Shown: positions 25,968-35,329, counted from the stretch's first letter. The stretch: 64,000 nucleotides of DNA from Ligilactobacillus apodemi DSM 16634 = JCM 16172 (GCF_001434405.1 NZ_AZFT01000006.1:25284-89283); one strand, 5' to 3'. The notes: generated from the letters alone by a model not told the origin. Program-made: numbers and translations.

Positions 25968-27275
25968 TTGTTAGAACAAAAAATTATTGCCTGGGGACTA
26001 AAGGTACGTAAATGGTCTTTTTTACGAATTATCCAGCGAACTTTTGCGGTGTTATTTCCCTTCATTTTGATCGGAAGTTTTGCCCAAGTGCTGGAATTTT
26101 CTTTATTATACCGTGATGGCTTTTTAGCTAATCTGACTAAAATCTATGATTGGTTGCCACATTATCGGGCGTTTAATCAGTTATTTGGGGGGATCTATAT
26201 GTTGACTGCAGGGATCATTTCGGTCTTTGCAGCGGGGCTAGCGGCTAAATATACCGCCCAATTTGCTAAACGTGACGGTCAGATCGCGGGGGTAACAGGG
26301 ATGATCGCCTTTTTTGCGATTTGTTACCAGCGTTCACAAAATGGCGACCAATTGAATTTTAAACTGGAATTACTAGGCTTTTCTGGTTTGATCTTAGGAC
26401 TGTTATGTGGTTATTTTGTCGGTCTCTTATTTAAATGGGCGAGCCCAGAATTAACGACTGACAAAGAACACAATGCTGCGCTATTTGAACGTTCTTTCCG
26501 GGCACTCTTGCCGATCACATTTGCCTTGATCGGAGCGTTAGTGATCAATGTTTTACTGGGATTGATCTATAAATATCAAGTCTTTGAAACGATCAATGAT
26601 TGGCTCCAAAGTCAAGCGCTCAAGCAAAGTGGGGTCTTGCCAGTGTTCTTACTAGCAACCTTAACGCTGATCTTTTCTTGGTTGGGGTTGAGTGGACCGT
26701 ATGAAAGTAACACTTTTGATAGCGATCAAAGTGCGTTACGCAACTTGAATTATGCGTTAACACATAGCGATCTTGCTAAAGTACCGGATAAGTTCAACGC
26801 TAATACGCTTTACTTTAGTTTTGGAACATTAAGTGGCACGGGTGCTTTACTGGCATTGATCTTGGCGTTATTTATCGTGTCACATCGCAAAAATAATCGC
26901 CGTTTAGCTTACCTAACAGTTTTCCCGGGAATTTTTAATGCGAATGCGTCATTTATGATCGGTTTACCGATCTTGTTTAATCCGTTTTATCTCGTGCCAT
27001 TTTTATTAATTCCGTTATTTAACATGTTGATCGGGGCGCTTTTGTTAGCAAGTGGGCTGATTTTACCAGCTGTTTATCCAGTATTGTTGACGACTCCGGG
27101 AGTTTTATACAGTTTCATTGGGACTAATGGGGCGTGGGTAAGTTTGCTCGTGCCACTAGTCTTATTGATCTGTGATACTTGCCTATATATTCCCTTTGTG
27201 CGGTTTGCCGAAAAAATCTCGGATGCCATGGAAGCAGAACAAAGAAAAGAAGGTGTAGCACATGAAGTTAAATAA
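25968..27275 (+). CDS. PTS EIIC-like membrane protein with altered key residues
   Basis: 435 aa with about ten hydrophobic segments, related to the EIIC of the lactose/cellobiose PTS family (PGIFNANASFMIGLPILFNPFYL is split over the region that in EIIC reads as the NEP motif and the GxPxxxNP loop). The conserved Glu of the NEP motif appears replaced by Ala (NANAS), and the usual His of the WffGiHG motif appears as Ser in WLGLSGPYES. No EIIA or EIIB gene is nearby. It therefore probably is not a normal sugar permease. The start is TTG after GGGGGG. It overlaps the next gene by 14 bp, implying coupled translation. Confidence 0.7.
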   Translation: MLEQKIIAWGLKVRKWSFLRIIQRTFAVLFPFILIGSFAQVLEFSLLYRDGFLANLTKIYDWLPHYRAFNQLFGGIYMLTAGIISVFAAGLAAKYTAQFAKRDGQIAGVTGMIAFFAICYQRSQNGDQLNFKLELLGFSGLILGLLCGYFVGLLFKWASPELTTDKEHNAALFERSFRALLPITFALIGALVINVLLGLIYKYQVFETINDWLQSQALKQSGVLPVFLLATLTLIFSWLGLSGPYESNTFDSDQSALRNLNYALTHSDLAKVPDKFNANTLYFSFGTLSGTGALLALILALFIVSHRKNNRRLAYLTVFPGIFNANASFMIGLPILFNPFYLVPFLLIPLFNMLIGALLLASGLILPAVYPVLLTTPGVLYSFIGTNGAWVSLLVPLVLLICDTCLYIPFVRFAEKISDAMEAEQRKEGVAHEVK

Positions 27276-28119
27276 GCGTGGGCTGCTCTTAGTTGGTTTA
27301 GTGTTACTAGCGCTTATTGGGTTGGCGATCCCGTCTTATAACTGGACGCAAAAAAACGTTAAACAAATGGCACGCTTGCATAATTCGCAACTTTCGCCGG
27401 TTATTATGATCCCGGGCAGTTCAGCTTCGGTTAATCGTTTCGATGCACTGATCAAAAAGATCAATAGTCGCAGTCAAAAAAAGCACAGCTTGTTAAAAGT
27501 CAAAGTTTATAATAATGGTAAGATCACTTATTCTGGTAAGATCCAACCAAAAGATAATGAACCATTTATTGTGGTCGGTTTTGAAAATAATAAAGATGGT
27601 TATAGCAATATTTTAAAACAAGCTAAGATGTTTGATAAAGCTTTTAATCAGCTAGCTAAACGTTATGAATTCAACAATTTTAAAGCTTTTGGCCATTCTA
27701 ACGGGGGCTTGATCTACACGGCCTTTTTAGAAAAATATATGTCTAAATATGATGTTAGAGCTAAAGTTTTAATGACCGTTGGGACCCCGTATAACTTTTC
27801 GGAAACGTCAGTCCAACGCAAGACACAGATGTTAGCCGATTTTATTAAAAACCGCAAAAATTTACCGAAAGATCTGTCAGTGTATACAGTGGCTGGAACC
27901 AAGACTTACGACTCAGACGGGCTTGTCCCAGAAGCAAGTGTGGCGGCCGGAAAATACATCTATCAAGGAGTAGTGAAGCATTTTACACAGATCACCGTGA
28001 CTGGCGAAGATGCGCAACACTCAGATCTACCGCAAAATGATCAGATCATCGAATTGATCAGTCGCTATGTCCTTGATCAACAAACACAAAAGAGTAAAAA
28101 ACTAAAAGAAAGTAATTGA
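27262..28119 (+). CDS. DUF915-type alpha/beta hydrolase, membrane-anchored
   Basis: 285 aa. The N-terminal hydrophobic segment (LLLVGLVLLALIGLAIP) is a signal anchor placing the hydrolase domain outside. PVIMIPGSSASVNRF is the oxyanion region, FGHSNGG the nucleophile elbow with the catalytic Ser, and QHSDLP near the end supplies a likely His; an Asp is available in YDSDGLVPEAS. DUF915 proteins are uncharacterised lactic-acid-bacterial hydrolases. Its ATG lies inside the end of the EIIC-like gene, with GAAGG upstream, so the two proteins are probably made together. The substrate is unknown. Confidence 0.8.
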   Translation: MKLNKRGLLLVGLVLLALIGLAIPSYNWTQKNVKQMARLHNSQLSPVIMIPGSSASVNRFDALIKKINSRSQKKHSLLKVKVYNNGKITYSGKIQPKDNEPFIVVGFENNKDGYSNILKQAKMFDKAFNQLAKRYEFNNFKAFGHSNGGLIYTAFLEKYMSKYDVRAKVLMTVGTPYNFSETSVQRKTQMLADFIKNRKNLPKDLSVYTVAGTKTYDSDGLVPEASVAAGKYIYQGVVKHFTQITVTGEDAQHSDLPQNDQIIELISRYVLDQQTQKSKKLKESN

Positions 28120-28159
28120 TCTTTCAGTGAAAAATATTGTTTAACTTGGAGGAATTTTT

Positions 28160-28966
28160 ATGACAAGACAAAAGCTAGATGCGCAACGAATCGTCGTCAA
28201 AGTGGGAACAAGTACTTTGATCCACAGTAACGGTAAGGTCAACTTACAAGCAATCGACCAACTTTGTTACACTTTGACGGGCCTGGTAAATGAAGGCAAA
28301 CAAGTTGTGTTAGTCTCGTCTGGTGCGATCGGTGTTGGAATGGGACAATTAGGCTTGCATGCGCGCCCCGAAGCGATTCCGGCACAACAAGCTTTGGCTG
28401 CGATCGGGCAAAGTGGGTTGATGGCCGTGTATCAACAACGATTTGCGCTTTATGGGCAACGGATCAGTCAGATCTTGTTGACTCATGATGTCTTAGAATA
28501 TCCGACAAGTCGTAAAAACGCCCTCAATACGTTTGAACGCTTATTAGAGTGGGGGGTGATCCCGATCGTTAACGAAAACGATACGGTAGCCGTCGATGAA
28601 ATGGATCACTATACTAAATTTGGTGATAATGACCAACTGTCTGCCATTGTTGCATCGATCGTTGATGCTGATCTTTTGATCATGTTATCAGATATTGATG
28701 GTTTCTTTGACAAAAATCCGCGTAAATATCCCGACGCTAAATTATTTGAACGAATTACCCAGATCGATGAAGAAATCTTAGAAGCTGCCGGTGGCAAGGG
28801 CTCTAAATTTGGTACTGGTGGGATGACGACCAAGCTAAAAGCTGCTCAAAAGATGCTAGAAAATGATAAGATGATGGTATTAGCAAATGGTGCTGACCCA
28901 GCGATCATCTTTGATCTAATGAAAGGTGAAGCCCGTGGGACGCTTTTTGCAAAGGAGGAAAAATAA
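28160..28966 (+). CDS. proB: Glutamate 5-kinase ProB
   Basis: 268-aa amino acid kinase: glutamate + ATP to glutamyl 5-phosphate, the first step of proline synthesis, in the cytoplasm. VVKVGTSTL is the phosphate-binding N-terminus, VLVSSGAIGVGM and PIVNENDTVAVDE bind substrate, and GTGGMTTKLKAA is the nucleotide region. It lacks the C-terminal PUA domain found in many ProB, as is common in the short form. GGAGG precedes the ATG. Its stop overlaps the proA start by one base (TAATG). Confidence 0.94.
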   Translation: MTRQKLDAQRIVVKVGTSTLIHSNGKVNLQAIDQLCYTLTGLVNEGKQVVLVSSGAIGVGMGQLGLHARPEAIPAQQALAAIGQSGLMAVYQQRFALYGQRISQILLTHDVLEYPTSRKNALNTFERLLEWGVIPIVNENDTVAVDEMDHYTKFGDNDQLSAIVASIVDADLLIMLSDIDGFFDKNPRKYPDAKLFERITQIDEEILEAAGGKGSKFGTGGMTTKLKAAQKMLENDKMMVLANGADPAIIFDLMKGEARGTLFAKEEK

Positions 28967-30210
28967 TGGCAATTGATTTGATCGAAATGGGCCAAGCTGC
29001 CCGCAAAGCAGCCTTTGAATTAGCCCAAATGAGTACGACTAAAAAAAATGAACTTTTAATGACGATGGCACAAGCTTTAGTGGCAAACACTGAAGTAATC
29101 ATCACTGCCAATCAAACTGACTTGAAAAAAGCTAAGGAAATGCCCCAAAACTTTGTCGATCGTTTGACCTTAGACGAAGCCCGGATTAAAGATATGGCAA
29201 ATGGGTTAAAGCAGATCGCTAACTTGCCCGATCCGATCGGTAATATTGATACGGGCTGGACAAATCAAGATGGCTTAAAGATCGTTAAACGGCGCGTTCC
29301 TTTAGGTGTCGTTGGGATGATCTATGAAGCACGTCCTAATGTGACCGTTGATGCGGCTGGTCTGTGCTTTAAAGCCGGCAATGCGGTGATCTTACGAGGG
29401 GGCAAGGAAGCCTTAGCAACAAATACTAAATTAGCCCAAGTATTGCAAGATGTTTTGCAAGCAAATGGGGTAGATCAAAATGCGATCCAACTCATCACAG
29501 AAACTTCACACCATGTTGCTGAAAAATTCATGCAACTAAATGGCTACCTTGACGTGTTGATTCCGCGTGGTTCGGCACGTTTGATCCAAACAGTTGTCCA
29601 AAAAGCAACGGTTCCAGTGATCGAAACGGGGGCCGGCAATTGCCATATCTATGTGGATGAAAAAGCAGATCTAGGGATGGCTGAAAAAATCGTGGTCAAC
29701 GCAAAATGCCAACGTCCATCGGTCTGCAATGCAGCGGAAACGCTCTTGGTTCACCAAGCTGTAGCCGAAACTTTCTTGCCACAAGTAGCGCAAGCGTTAG
29801 CTAAATATCACGTGGAGTTGCGTGGTGATGAAAGAACATGTGAGATCTTAGGGGATGCGGTCCCTGCAAGCGAACGTGACTGGGATACTGAATACAATGA
29901 TTACATTTTGACTGTTGGCGTTGTTGATACTTTGGCAGATGCAATTACTCATATCAATGCGCATAATACCAAACACTCAGAAGCAATTGTCACCGATAGT
30001 TATCAAAATGGCCAACGCTTTGTTGATGAAGTGGATGCTTCAACGGTCTATATCAATGCCTCCACGCGCTTTACAGATGGTTTTGTCTTTGGATTTGGCG
30101 CTGAGATCGGGATCTCGACGCAAAAATTACACGCCCGTGGACCAATGGGCTTAGAAGCGCTAACGACAACTAAATATATCGTAAATGGTAACGGTCAAAT
30201 TCGCCAATAA
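28966..30210 (+). CDS. proA: Glutamate-5-semialdehyde dehydrogenase (gamma-glutamyl phosphate reductase) ProA
   Basis: 414-aa NADPH-dependent reductase that turns glutamyl 5-phosphate into glutamate semialdehyde, the second step of proline synthesis; no proC gene is in the window. Family marks are RVPLGVVGMIYEARPNVT, VILRGGKEAL and the catalytic Cys in NAKCQRPSVCNAAETLL. Length is standard. AAGGAGG lies at the end of proB before the overlapping ATG, giving translational coupling. A terminator follows. Confidence 0.95.
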   Translation: MAIDLIEMGQAARKAAFELAQMSTTKKNELLMTMAQALVANTEVIITANQTDLKKAKEMPQNFVDRLTLDEARIKDMANGLKQIANLPDPIGNIDTGWTNQDGLKIVKRRVPLGVVGMIYEARPNVTVDAAGLCFKAGNAVILRGGKEALATNTKLAQVLQDVLQANGVDQNAIQLITETSHHVAEKFMQLNGYLDVLIPRGSARLIQTVVQKATVPVIETGAGNCHIYVDEKADLGMAEKIVVNAKCQRPSVCNAAETLLVHQAVAETFLPQVAQALAKYHVELRGDERTCEILGDAVPASERDWDTEYNDYILTVGVVDTLADAITHINAHNTKHSEAIVTDSYQNGQRFVDEVDASTVYINASTRFTDGFVFGFGAEIGISTQKLHARGPMGLEALTTTKYIVNGNGQIRQ

Positions 30211-30216
30211 ACGGTC

Positions 30217-30244
30217 AAAGCAGTCTAAACTTAGGCTGCTTTTT
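30217..30244 (+). terminator. Terminator of proBA
   Basis: Stem of about 11 bp (30217-30227 with 30232-30242, one G-U pair), AAAGCAGTCTA paired with TAGGCTGCTTT, followed by Ts. Confidence 0.8.
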
Positions 30245-30304
30245 GCATTTTTAAAGAATAAGTGCTATCATTTTATTTACTTTAAGTAAGTCAGAAGGGT
30301 GAAT

Positions 30305-31060
30305 ATGGAAAAATTAAATGAGACTTTAACCACACAATTGAATCATCGGACGATCAGAAAATTCAGTCCTAAGCCAGTCACACAAAACGAATTAGCATTG
30401 CTATTTGAAGCGGCCCGTCATACTTCGACTAGTGAATTTTTACAACAATTTTCGATTTTGCGGATTACTGATCCCGCTAAAAAAGAAGCGATCCGCGAAA
30501 TTTCTCACCAAGATTATGTGGGAGGAAACGGTGAATTATTGATCTTTTTAGCTGATTTAAATCGTAATTATCAGATCAGAAAACAACTTGGTAAAGACGT
30601 TGGCCGTTTACAAACAACTGATCTCTTTTTCCAAGCCCAAAACGATATGGTCTTAGCGGTCCAAAATACCTTACTAGCAGCGGAAAGTCTAGGTTTAGGT
30701 GGTGTCATTCTTGGTAGTATCAATGATGATCCTAAGCGTTTAGTGGAAGTTTTGGAGTTGCCTAAATTGACTTATCCGATCTTAGGGTTACAAATCGGTC
30801 ATCCTGCCCAAGAGCCACAATTAAAGCCTCGCTTACCGTTAGAGTTTACCGTCTTTGAAAATGATTATCCTACTGAATTTCCAGTAGAAAAATTGGCTGA
30901 TTATGATAAAATCGTGCACACGTATTACGATCTACGCGATGCTAATCGCCGTGTTGATGAGTTCACGACCCAAATCGCATCAGCCAAATTAGATAAACGC
31001 GTAACAAAGCGCGATGATATCGTAGCGGCGCTTCATCACCAAGGGTTGTGTTTAGAATAA
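30305..31060 (+). CDS. Nitroreductase-family FMN oxidoreductase (NfsA/NfrA type)
   Basis: 251-aa flavoenzyme of the nitroreductase superfamily. The FMN-binding start is NHRTIRKFSPKPV, and the central ESLGLGGVILGSI is the second flavin-contact segment. The length with a C-terminal extension (DLRDANRRVDEF onward) fits the NfsA/flavin reductase P branch, which uses NADPH. The physiological substrate is unknown. An in-frame GTG exists at 30299, but ATG at 30305 is better spaced from AGAAGG. It is monocistronic. Confidence 0.87.
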   Translation: MEKLNETLTTQLNHRTIRKFSPKPVTQNELALLFEAARHTSTSEFLQQFSILRITDPAKKEAIREISHQDYVGGNGELLIFLADLNRNYQIRKQLGKDVGRLQTTDLFFQAQNDMVLAVQNTLLAAESLGLGGVILGSINDDPKRLVEVLELPKLTYPILGLQIGHPAQEPQLKPRLPLEFTVFENDYPTEFPVEKLADYDKIVHTYYDLRDANRRVDEFTTQIASAKLDKRVTKRDDIVAALHHQGLCLE

Positions 31061-31062
31061 TC

Positions 31063-31096
31063 AAAAAGAGCAGCTGTTTAGTTGCTCTTTATTTTT
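31063..31096 (+). terminator. Terminator after the nitroreductase gene
   Basis: 10-bp stem (about 31065-31074 with 31081-31090), AAAGAGCAGC paired with GTTGCTCTTT, followed by ATTTTTT. Confidence 0.75.
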
Positions 31097-31183
31097 TACT
31101 AACTAAAAGTTCTTATGGATATGTTTTAAGGGTAGTTACTGGTATAATGAAGTTGTTTTTAGCATAGGAATGAAGGATAAGTG

Positions 31184-31903
31184 ATGGAATGGCATAAATA
31201 TTTAGCGAAATTAACTAAATTTGACCAACAATGTGGTCAGTTGACGTTAGCGCATAAAAAGATCAAGGCTACTCAGGCAACCGTAAAAGCTTACAGTATG
31301 CGGCAAATTCCACCGACGTCGTTACCAAAGCTTAGTTTTTCTGAGCACTATTTAGAATTACATATGTTAAAGCATCCAGAACTGTTTGCGCTAGCGAGTT
31401 GTTTAGCCGATCTGCGTCAGACGTTGATCGAAAATTTTGGCGTGTGGCATGTTTTTTCACAAGTCTGGTTGACCGATCTTAAAAAGGAGTTACAACCCGG
31501 GAAATCTTTAGTCCTTATGTGTGGCAATGCGATCTTAGCCGCGCAATTACCCGACGCCATTGCGGTTGATGACCTTGATTGGCAAAAACAAGATAACACG
31601 ACACCTAGACCGTGGCGCACGGTCGAAAAAATGGATGCGTTACTTGCAGTTGAAAAATATTGTGAACAGGTGGACAATATTATTTTAGAATGGGCACCCG
31701 AGCAGACGACCTGCGATACGGCAATTTTGGCTTTTTTACGCACTAAAAAGTGGGCGGGAAAATTCATCGTGATCGGTGAACGCCAAGGTGCTACTAATTC
31801 GCAGGCCTTTTGGCAACAAGCTCAGGTGAATGCACCACCAAGTTTAAATGTGCATCACCAGCCGTTTGATTTTATTTCAGACCGAGTTTACGTGGTCACA
31901 TAG
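31184..31903 (+). CDS. Hypothetical protein with a Rossmann-like C-terminal half
   Basis: 239 aa, not recognised. The N-terminal third is helical and basic. From about residue 100 the order of strands and helices recalls a SAM-dependent methyltransferase (KSLVLMCGNAILAAQL, then AIAVDDLDW, then IILEWAPEQT, then FIVIGERQGA), but the usual glycine-rich motif I and the acidic motif II are not intact. No signal peptide or membrane segment. ATG at 31184 follows AAGGATAA; a TATAAT box sits at 31143-31148. It lies between the nitroreductase gene and the two-component system, with separate promoters likely. Confidence 0.65.
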   Translation: MEWHKYLAKLTKFDQQCGQLTLAHKKIKATQATVKAYSMRQIPPTSLPKLSFSEHYLELHMLKHPELFALASCLADLRQTLIENFGVWHVFSQVWLTDLKKELQPGKSLVLMCGNAILAAQLPDAIAVDDLDWQKQDNTTPRPWRTVEKMDALLAVEKYCEQVDNIILEWAPEQTTCDTAILAFLRTKKWAGKFIVIGERQGATNSQAFWQQAQVNAPPSLNVHHQPFDFISDRVYVVT

Positions 31904-31992
31904 TTGATTTTTACGAATTTCTTTAGGTCTAAGCAGCTAAAGTTTTGGTAAAATATATGATAGGTATTAAGTTTGACAAGGGGGATCAAAAT

Positions 31993-32682
31993 ATGAGAAT
32001 TTTGATTGTTGATGACGATAAAGATATCGTTGAATTATTAAGTATTTATGTAAAAAATGAAGGATACGAAGTAGAAAAAGCCTATAACGGTAAAGAAGCG
32101 ATCACTAAGATCAATACTAATCCAGATATTGATCTAATGATCTTGGATGTCATGATGCCACAAATGGACGGGATGGCAGTTGTGCGCGCTGTGCGTAAAG
32201 ACAGCCAGATCCCGATCTTGATGCTTTCGGCTAAAACTGATGATTTAGATAAGATCCAAGGGTTAGTTCAAGGTGCTGATGATTATGTAACTAAACCATT
32301 TAACCCATTAGAAGTGATGGCACGGGTCAAATCATTATTACGCCGGGCACAACATGATGTTAAAAATGAAGAACCTGATCAAATCGAAGTTGGTTCATTG
32401 ATCATTAAAAAAGATTCCCATGAAGTGGAAACTGTTGATGGTAAAGAAATTTCCTTGACGGCGTTAGAATTTGGAATTTTGTACTTGCTTGCAAGTCATC
32501 CAAATCGCGTATTTTCTGCTGATGAGATCTTTGAGCGTGTTTGGCAACAAGAATCAGTTGTTTCAGCTAAAACAGTCATGGTCCACGTGAGCCATTTGCG
32601 TGATAAGATCGAAGAAGCAACGGGTGGCGAAAAAGTCATTCAAACTGTGTGGGGTGTAGGTTATAAAATCGAATCTCGCTGA
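31993..32682 (+). CDS. OmpR/PhoB-family response regulator (VanR-like)
   Basis: 229 aa. Receiver domain at residues 1-115: acidic pocket Asp7-Asp9, phospho-acceptor Asp52 (MILDVMMP), Thr/Ser in MLSAKT, and Lys101 (VTKPFNP). A winged-helix DNA-binding domain follows at about 130-229 (ISLTALEFGILYLLASHPN onward). The frame opens 16 codons earlier, but the ATG at 31993 has AAGGGGG before it and matches the family start MRILIVDDD. It is followed after 19 bp by its sensor kinase and then dacA, which suggests control of cell-wall peptide trimming. Confidence 0.92.
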   Translation: MRILIVDDDKDIVELLSIYVKNEGYEVEKAYNGKEAITKINTNPDIDLMILDVMMPQMDGMAVVRAVRKDSQIPILMLSAKTDDLDKIQGLVQGADDYVTKPFNPLEVMARVKSLLRRAQHDVKNEEPDQIEVGSLIIKKDSHEVETVDGKEISLTALEFGILYLLASHPNRVFSADEIFERVWQQESVVSAKTVMVHVSHLRDKIEEATGGEKVIQTVWGVGYKIESR

Positions 32683-32701
32683 TAAAAGATGAGGTGACCG
32701 T

Positions 32702-33886
32702 ATGAAATTTTCGTTAACAGCACGCGAAAAAAGTGAATTGTTTGGTGAAGGGATCGTCACGGTGATCTTGCTTTTATTGCTTAATATGTCGATTCTCATG
32801 ATCGTCAATCAAGAGATCTCGAGTAACCCTGGTTTACAAGACGGCATTTTTCAAATCAAGATGTCGTTATTGATCGGACCGACTGACTTACAGATCTGGA
32901 GTTGGGGTGGTCTATTTACCTTTATTATGCTATTAGTTGATTGTTGGGTCGTTTATTGGCGCCTAACAAGACGCTATCATCAGATGCAATTACGGCATGT
33001 GATCGCAGAGTTGCACTACATTGCCTCGGGCCATTTTGAACATCGGATCCCTTTTAAATTAAGTGGACAGATGCAACGTGTCGTTGAAAGTGTTAATGCA
33101 TTAGTAGATAGTACGATCAGTGCGATGGAAGAAGAAAGACGGATCGAACGCTCAAAAGATGAGCTCGTGACTAACGTGAGTCATGATATTCGGACGCCGT
33201 TGACTTCGATCATTGGTTATTTAGGGCTGATCGAAAATAAACAGTATAACACTGAGACTGAACTTTTACAGTATACGCATACTGCTTTTTTAAAAGCCAA
33301 TCAGATGAAATCTTTGGTCGATGATCTGTTTGAATATACTAAGGTTCGCCAAGATGGTGTGACTTTAAATATCAATGAGATCAATTTAGGGGCAATGTTA
33401 GGGCAGATTGCGGCTAGCTACGAATTAGAGGCACGAAAAAAGCAGATGCAGATCCATGTAGATGTTCCAGCCGAGCCACTCATGATCGAAGCCGATGGTG
33501 AAAAATTAGCGCGCGTCTTCAATAACTTGTTATCAAATGCATTGAAGTATGGACATGGTGGAAAAAATATCTACCTGCAAGCTAAAAAAGTTACGCCTGA
33601 TGAAGTTCGTGTCGGCATCGCCAATGATGGTGAACCGATCCCTAAAGACTCCTTACCACAGATTTTTGATCGTTTCTATCGGGCTGAAAGTTCTCGCTCG
33701 CGTGAAACAGGTGGTTCAGGCTTAGGCTTGGCGATTGCTCAAGGGATCGTTGAGCGGCATCATGGTTATATTTATGTGACCTCAAATGAGGAACTTACGG
33801 AGTTTGTAATGCATTTTCCGATCAAGCATGATAGTACACTGATAAAAAATAAAAAAAGTGCAGGTAAGACGAGACCAAGTCTTTAA
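32702..33886 (+). CDS. Sensor histidine kinase (VanS-like)
   Basis: 394-aa membrane kinase. Two membrane segments (about residues 16-36 and 66-86) flank a short outside loop of only about 30 residues, so it probably senses at or within the membrane. A HAMP-like linker follows, then the HisKA domain with His161 (VSHDIRTPL) and the ATPase domain: N box NNLLSNALKYG, G boxes IANDGEPIP and GGSGLGLAI, F box IFDRFYRAE. AGGTG precedes the ATG. It is paired with the upstream regulator and ends in a terminator. Confidence 0.92.
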   Translation: MKFSLTAREKSELFGEGIVTVILLLLLNMSILMIVNQEISSNPGLQDGIFQIKMSLLIGPTDLQIWSWGGLFTFIMLLVDCWVVYWRLTRRYHQMQLRHVIAELHYIASGHFEHRIPFKLSGQMQRVVESVNALVDSTISAMEEERRIERSKDELVTNVSHDIRTPLTSIIGYLGLIENKQYNTETELLQYTHTAFLKANQMKSLVDDLFEYTKVRQDGVTLNINEINLGAMLGQIAASYELEARKKQMQIHVDVPAEPLMIEADGEKLARVFNNLLSNALKYGHGGKNIYLQAKKVTPDEVRVGIANDGEPIPKDSLPQIFDRFYRAESSRSRETGGSGLGLAIAQGIVERHHGYIYVTSNEELTEFVMHFPIKHDSTLIKNKKSAGKTRPSL

Positions 33887-33888
33887 GC

Positions 33889-33919
33889 AAACGGTGTCAG
33901 TTTGGACATCGTTTTTTAC
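33889..33919 (+). terminator. Terminator after the two-component system
   Basis: 10-bp stem (33889-33898 with 33905-33914, one G-U pair), AAACGGTGTC paired with GACATCGTTT, followed by TTT. Confidence 0.75.
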
Positions 33920-33981
33920 TGATTAGTCGCTATTTTTTAGGTATTCTAGTAAATGAAATAAACTGAGAGGAACTTAAAAAA

Positions 33982-35319
33982 ATGGAATTTTTCAAATCTT
34001 TGAAAAAACAAGTAATAGCTTTTATTGCAGCTATCGCAGTATTTTTAATTGCTGGCTTTTGTGGTGTGGGACAACAAAGCGTTTCAGCAAGTAGTAGTTT
34101 ACCCACAACAACTGACAGTTCATTAAGTTTAGATGTTAAAGCTGCGATTGCAGTTGATGCTAATACGGGGCAGATTTTATATGCTAAAAATGCGGAACAA
34201 ACTTTGCCAGTTGCTTCAATGTCAAAATTATTAACGGCTTACATGGTGTTAAAGGCGGTTAAGAGTGGTAAGTTGAAGTGGAATCAAAAAATCACACCAA
34301 GTAGTGCAGCTCAAAAGGTCAGCCAAGACACGAGTTTATCAAACGTTCCTTTAAAAGAAGGTACAAGTTATACGGTGCGTTCTTTGTATCAAGCAACCTT
34401 GATCTATTCGGCTAACGGGGCGGCAATGGCACTAGCAGATGCTGTGGGTGGCTCACAAAAGAACTTTGTGGACATGGCACGCAAGGAATTAAAGAAGATG
34501 GGAATCACCGACGCCGAATTTTACACGGCTAATGGTTTATCCAACGGCGAAGTTGGCGATGGCAAGTACCCAGGTGCTTCTGATGACGCAGAAAATAAAT
34601 TCTCTGCTAAAGATATGGCGATCTTGAGTCAAAAATTGATCCAAGATTATCCTGAAGTATTAAAGACAACTAAGATCACTCGTTTAGAATTTGATAATGG
34701 TACAGATAAGACACAAATGGAAAACTGGAACTGGATGCTTCCTGGTTTAGCTAAGGCTTATACTGAATTACCAGTCGACGGGTTAAAGACGGGTACTTCC
34801 GATTCAGCTGGGGCATGTTTTGCAGCGACAGTTAATAAAGATGGTCACCGCTTGATCACGATCGTTTTAGGTGCTAAACATGAAAGTCAAGAAGACGTAT
34901 CACGGTTTGAAGAAACCCAAAAATTGATGTCTTATTGCTACAATAACTACACTTACACAACCTTGGCTAAGGGAACGACCTTTAAGAATACGAACGCTTT
35001 ACGAGTCCACAATGGTAAAGATTATACGGTAAGTGTTTCGTTGGCTAAAAAGACTAACGTGTGGTTGAAAAATGGCGTTTCTAAGTCACAATTAACCGCT
35101 AAAGCAGTTGGTAATAAGAAACTTTACAAAAAAGCTGGACTTGAAGCTCCATTGAAGAAAGGCCAAACAGTTGGGACACTTCAAATTTCAACGAGTGCGC
35201 AAAAACTGTATTATCTAAATGGTGATACTTATCTAAAAGCAGATGCTCAAACGACTAAAGCAGTCGAGAAAGCTAATATCTTTGTGATTGGTTGGCGCAC
35301 ACTGACAAGTCTCTTTTAA
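33982..35319 (+). CDS. dacA: D-alanyl-D-alanine carboxypeptidase, PBP5 type (DacA)
   Basis: 445-aa exported penicillin-binding protein that removes the terminal D-Ala of peptidoglycan stem peptides. The N-terminal signal peptide ends near residue 36 (SVSASS). Active-site motifs are SxxK at Ser79-Lys82 (SMSK), SxN at Ser143-Asn145 (YSANG) and KTG at 269-271. A C-terminal PBP5-associated beta domain and a final amphipathic segment (NIFVIGWRTLTSLF) for membrane contact complete it. AGAGG precedes the ATG. It has its own transcription unit but lies directly after a VanRS-like pair. Confidence 0.93.
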   Translation: MEFFKSLKKQVIAFIAAIAVFLIAGFCGVGQQSVSASSSLPTTTDSSLSLDVKAAIAVDANTGQILYAKNAEQTLPVASMSKLLTAYMVLKAVKSGKLKWNQKITPSSAAQKVSQDTSLSNVPLKEGTSYTVRSLYQATLIYSANGAAMALADAVGGSQKNFVDMARKELKKMGITDAEFYTANGLSNGEVGDGKYPGASDDAENKFSAKDMAILSQKLIQDYPEVLKTTKITRLEFDNGTDKTQMENWNWMLPGLAKAYTELPVDGLKTGTSDSAGACFAATVNKDGHRLITIVLGAKHESQEDVSRFEETQKLMSYCYNNYTYTTLAKGTTFKNTNALRVHNGKDYTVSVSLAKKTNVWLKNGVSKSQLTAKAVGNKKLYKKAGLEAPLKKGQTVGTLQISTSAQKLYYLNGDTYLKADAQTTKAVEKANIFVIGWRTLTSLF

Positions 35320-35329
35320 TTAAATAGCT

